A DNA stretch of 7,072 nucleotides from the NCBI GenBank assembly GCA_030044035.1, contig JASHWN010000477.1, forward strand, positions 1-7,072, read 5' to 3'. The first letter of the stretch is position 1. The number at the start of each line of letters is the position of its first letter. The DNA is from Xanthobacteraceae bacterium. Its GTDB lineage: Bacteria > Pseudomonadota > Alphaproteobacteria > Rhizobiales > Xanthobacteraceae. The notes below the pieces were generated by a model. The model had not been told where the DNA came from. It searched no databases and worked only from the letters and a program-made list of their open reading frames with translations. The position numbers and the translations under genes were made by a program. This document shows positions 4,705 through 7,072 of this stretch, in pieces.

Positions 4705-6606
4705 CTACCTATGCCGGCGCGCTCCCCGACCTTTCGCGCGCGCCGTCCGCTTCTTAGACGGCGCCTTCTTTCGACGCGAAGCCGCCCCCGCTTTCTTCTT
4801 CCGAGCAGCCTTCTTCCGAGCAGCCCTTTTTGGAGCAGCCTTTTTCGGAGCCTTCTTCGCAGCAGCCTTCTTCGCAGCAGCCTTCCTCGGAGCAGCCTTC
4901 TTCGGGGCACTTTTCTTCGGATCGGCCATGCGATCCAGGAAATTATAGTGATCGACGAGTCCCAAGGCTTCGATGGCGAATGCCGTGGCTACGTCAGCGT
5001 CGTGAATCCCCAGGAGATTGTCGCCGTTGCTGGCTTCGCCGCCCGCCGCCAAGTTTGAGGAGCCGCAATAGACCACCGGATCGTTGCCGTTCAGGCCGCA
5101 GACCACGAATTTGTCGTGGATCTCGTGTCCCGGCGGGCTTGGCACCTGGTCGAAGGGCGGCGGCAGCGTGACATGGCCGGGCTTGCCGGTGACCTGAACG
5201 CCGCTTGGGTTCGCCGGCGAGTAGAGGAAAATGCCCGTCGGTTCATCCGAAATGCCGTAGCTGTAAACCGGCTGCGCATGGAGACCGCCGAGCGTCTGGT
5301 AGACAGGGCCGCCCCCCTTGAGCTGCATGACCGCAAAAATCACGTTGCCTTTGGCCGCATGGACCTCTTGCTCGACGCGATCGGAGAGGCCGCCAAGAAT
5401 TTTCGTCACATCCGCGTCCGTATGCGGCGAAAATGTAATCTCCATTTTCGGCACGAAACCAGCTTGGGAGTCATAGGGCTGAGTGGCGAGATTCGTGCCG
5501 CTGAACGCGTTAGCCGCCGCCTTGCTCGGTGAGTGGTTGCTTTTGAGCACCTGCCAGCTTTGCTCGAAGACCGCATCGTAATGCCCGGCCACGTTGGCAT
5601 CCTGAAAGACCAGAACGTGATTGGCGTTCACGTAAAGTCCGGTCAACGAGAAGTTCGTCGAGCCGGTGAGGACTTGGATGGCGCTTTGTCCGTTCCTCGA
5701 CACGATAAATATCTTGTCGTGCGAGTAGCGCCCGAACGAGCCGCGTACGATGTCGGAGGTGCCTTTTTTCTGTTGCTCAAACAAGTCTGTGAACTGGTCT
5801 TCCGGCGTCTTGGTCTTGGCCCCCCTCTTGGTGACATGCAGAGACGCATTGTCGAGAATGACGCGCACCCGTCCCTGCTGCGCCAACGTCAGCAGGATCT
5901 TCACGACGTCCGGCTCATTGAGGTCGTAAGCGAACACCTTGAGCGTGAGGCTCGGATCGTTCAGCACGCCGTTGAGCACATCAAATATCTGCACGCGGGC
6001 GGACTCGCCCATCCAGTTGTAAATCTGCGCAAAGGTCACCGGCTGTCCGTTGTTGGTGCCGGCCTGCGAGCCGGTGTCGAACTCGAGCTGCTTGTTCTTG
6101 GGCACGACCGGGGTTTGTGCACCGAAGTGATGCACGTAGCCCTGCGACTGCATGTAGCCGCGGGTAAATCCGAGCACGACCGCGCCTTTTTTGAACGGCC
6201 CGACGGCTACTTTCACCGCGACGCTCAGCGTGGAGTCCAGCGCTTGCATGGAGCCGTTGGAGAAGTACCGCGGCGTGACCGTGTAGGTGTAATCGCCAAG
6301 CGCCGGCGAAACCCCTTGATGGGCCACGGCCGGATAGTGGGTCCAGCGGTATTTCTGGATCGGAGCGTTGGCTGTCGAGTTTGGCGGCTCGCCCGCGACC
6401 TGCTTGTGTTTGCCGGGATCCTCAAACTTAAGATCGTTTTCCAGATAATAGCCGGGCACTTGTCCCGGTGGCTGGCAATGGATCGTGAAGCCCGCAAGGT
6501 TCTTGGCGTTTTCCTGGCTCGAGAAGTTGAAGGCCAACAGGGTCTTCGTGTCACCGACATAAGCCTTCACGGAAAAGGCGTTCTTGCTCGCAGTTACGAA
6601 TGACAT
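4705..6606 (-). CDS. Phospholipase D-like phosphodiesterase, two HKD motifs, histone H1-like tail
   Basis: The predicted protein has 633 residues. PLD-superfamily enzymes hydrolyse or transfer phosphodiester bonds (phospholipids or nucleic acids) using two His-Lys motifs through a phospho-histidine intermediate. Both are present: SHDKIFIVS (His296, Lys298) followed by GSTNFSLTG (315 on), and IHDKFVVCG (His497, Lys499) followed by GSSNLAAGG (515 on) and NGDNLLG. The Asp that often ends HxK(x)4D is Ser and Gly here. Residues 1 to about 140 are beta-rich (Ig- or fibronectin-like pattern ending in GDYTYTVTPRYFS). There is no signal peptide or membrane segment. The last 70 residues are a Lys/Ala/Arg tail (about half basic), as in bacterial histone-like proteins, which suggests nucleic-acid or other polyanion binding. 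The start at ATG 6606 is supported by GAGG 8 nt upstream; a TTG at 6666 would add 20 residues but is poorly spaced. The substrate is unknown. The small basic gene follows at 51 bp. Confidence 0.85.
   Translation of the reverse strand: MSFVTASKNAFSVKAYVGDTKTLLAFNFSSQENAKNLAGFTIHCQPPGQVPGYYLENDLKFEDPGKHKQVAGEPPNSTANAPIQKYRWTHYPAVAHQGVSPALGDYTYTVTPRYFSNGSMQALDSTLSVAVKVAVGPFKKGAVVLGFTRGYMQSQGYVHHFGAQTPVVPKNKQLEFDTGSQAGTNNGQPVTFAQIYNWMGESARVQIFDVLNGVLNDPSLTLKVFAYDLNEPDVVKILLTLAQQGRVRVILDNASLHVTKRGAKTKTPEDQFTDLFEQQKKGTSDIVRGSFGRYSHDKIFIVSRNGQSAIQVLTGSTNFSLTGLYVNANHVLVFQDANVAGHYDAVFEQSWQVLKSNHSPSKAAANAFSGTNLATQPYDSQAGFVPKMEITFSPHTDADVTKILGGLSDRVEQEVHAAKGNVIFAVMQLKGGGPVYQTLGGLHAQPVYSYGISDEPTGIFLYSPANPSGVQVTGKPGHVTLPPPFDQVPSPPGHEIHDKFVVCGLNGNDPVVYCGSSNLAAGGEASNGDNLLGIHDADVATAFAIEALGLVDHYNFLDRMADPKKSAPKKAAPRKAAAKKAAAKKAPKKAAPKRAARKKAARKKKAGAASRRKKAPSKKRTARAKGRGARRHR
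4796..4909 (-). repeat. Degenerate 15-bp coding repeats (Lys/Ala tail)
   Basis: Read on the plus strand, units of the form TTCTTCCGAGCAGCC repeat at 4796, 4811, 4826, 4853, 4868, 4883 and 4898. One 12-bp unit at 4841 breaks the register without breaking the frame. On the coding (minus) strand they give pentapeptides of the AAKKA/APKKA type. Two adjacent identical pairs (4796/4811 and 4853/4868) point to recent slippage or duplication within the tail. Confidence 0.75.
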
Positions 6607-6614
6607 GGCATTGA

Positions 6615-6618
6615 CCTC
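6615..6618 (-). promoter_or_regulatory. Ribosome binding site for the PLD-like gene
   Basis: Read on the minus strand, GAGG lies 8 nt before the ATG at 6606. The alternative TTG at 6666 has its only GAGG 2 nt away, too close to work well. This decides the start. Confidence 0.5.
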
Positions 6619-6639
6619 ATAAGGAGTGACCCAATCCCG

Positions 6640-6666
6640 GTTATCGGTGAGATTGCCGTTTGCCAA
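6640..6666 (-). promoter_or_regulatory. Possible promoter of the PLD-like gene (weak)
   Basis: On the minus strand TTGGCA (6666-6661) is followed after 15 nt by GATAAC (6645-6640). The -35 match is fair, but the spacer is shorter than the usual 16-18 nt. If real, transcription would start near 6633, inside the reading frame upstream of the ATG, which would rule out the TTG start. About 35 bp upstream of it is a tandem 9-bp near-repeat (GCACGCACG/TCACGCACG, 6700-6717 on the plus strand) that could be an operator. Confidence 0.25.
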
Positions 6667-7072
6667 ATCCTCGGGCCCAATTCGGGCCGGCAGGACCTGG
6701 CACGCACGTCACGCACGGAAGATTTACGCTGGTCCTACCGGCGACACGGAGCCGCAATTCCACCGCCAGCTGGAGAGACTGGCATCGATGGCCTGGCCCG
6801 GCGTTCTGGCATTGCGGCTTCGACCTTGCCCCCTCGTTGGTCGATCGTCGGTAGTCTGCCGGGACTCTTCTACTCCAAATTCTGCGGCGACGCTACGCCG
6901 CCGATTTCGGATTCCAATTATTGTTGTTTTCCCTGCCGGGTGCCCCCACCGCGACTTTGTGCAACATATCGGGGGTGCGCGTGCTCGATGGGTGGCCGCC
7001 TTCCGGTAACCGGACATGCCCCGAATGACGAGTGCGCTCTGAGGATTAGATGCCCTAATAGCCCGGCCACAG

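Larger units (their letters stand above)
6607..7072. other. Gene-free region upstream of the PLD-like gene
   Basis: About 470 bases without a supportable gene. Short open frames on both strands (for example 6626-7009 plus and 6724-7017 minus) lack ribosome binding sites and recognisable protein patterns. Small features visible are a GGCCC-AATTC-GGGCC hairpin (about 6674-6688), the 9-bp tandem repeat at 6700-6717, a TCCGGT-A-ACCGGA palindrome at 7002-7014 and an ATTAG/CTAAT dyad at 7045-7059. I see no tRNA, integrase site or insertion sequence end here. Confidence 0.5.

Noticed and set aside
5533..6603. Plus-strand open frame (356 codons) opposite the PLD-like gene
   Set aside because: No motifs. 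The opposite strand carries both HKD sites and a ribosome binding site.
6607..6666. TTG start at 6666 for the PLD-like gene
   Set aside because: Its GAGG is only 2 nt away and a possible promoter lies inside the extension. ATG 6606 has a well-spaced GAGG.
6626..7017. Overlapping open frames on both strands in the right-hand region
   Set aside because: Low-information Arg-rich translations with no ribosome binding sites or family resemblance.

Overview
The window is GC-rich chromosomal DNA. Three things suggest an alphaproteobacterium of the Rhizobiales (Bradyrhizobium/Rhodopseudomonas/Xanthobacteraceae type): strong G/C bias at third codon positions, two kinds of short palindromic intergenic repeat of the REP type common in that order, and the gene families present. 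This placement is an inference, not a database result. Five protein genes can be supported, plus palindromic repeats, one convincing promoter and a gene-free right end.

Left part (1-1773). A minus-strand PHP-domain protein of the endonuclease Q family (deaminated-base DNA repair) starts near 1478 and reads off the left edge. Its last roughly 60 codons run through a structured palindromic repeat, so the C-terminus looks repeat-extended. A second palindromic element (1633-1680) lies in the divergent intergenic region. Next to it is a good sigma-70-like promoter (TTGACC, 17 nt, AATAAA) reading right.

Centre (1774-4372). That promoter drives a eutA homologue, the actin-like ATPase that reactivates adenosylcobalamin-dependent ethanolamine ammonia-lyase. 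No eutB or eutC is in the window. The protein carries an acidic/histidine patch at its N-terminus and a 61-residue tail with 30 histidines, so it is probably metal-binding. It is followed at 79 bp by a short-chain dehydrogenase/reductase (SDR) whose active-site layout resembles dihydropteridine reductase: YxxxK is kept and the usual catalytic Ser is missing. The two genes look co-transcribed and may form a small functional pair.

Right part (4420-6606, minus strand, convergent with the SDR). A two-HKD phospholipase D-like phosphodiesterase has an N-terminal beta-rich domain and a histone-H1-like Lys/Ala/Arg tail encoded by degenerate 15-bp repeats. It is followed at 51 bp by a 77-residue protein that begins with the same kind of Lys/Ala-rich basic segment. 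These two look like an accessory operon. Bases 6607-7072 hold no gene I can support.

Best candidates for something little described: (1) the His-tailed, orphan EutA plus dihydropteridine-reductase-like SDR pair; (2) the PLD nuclease/lipase-like protein and small protein that share basic tails.
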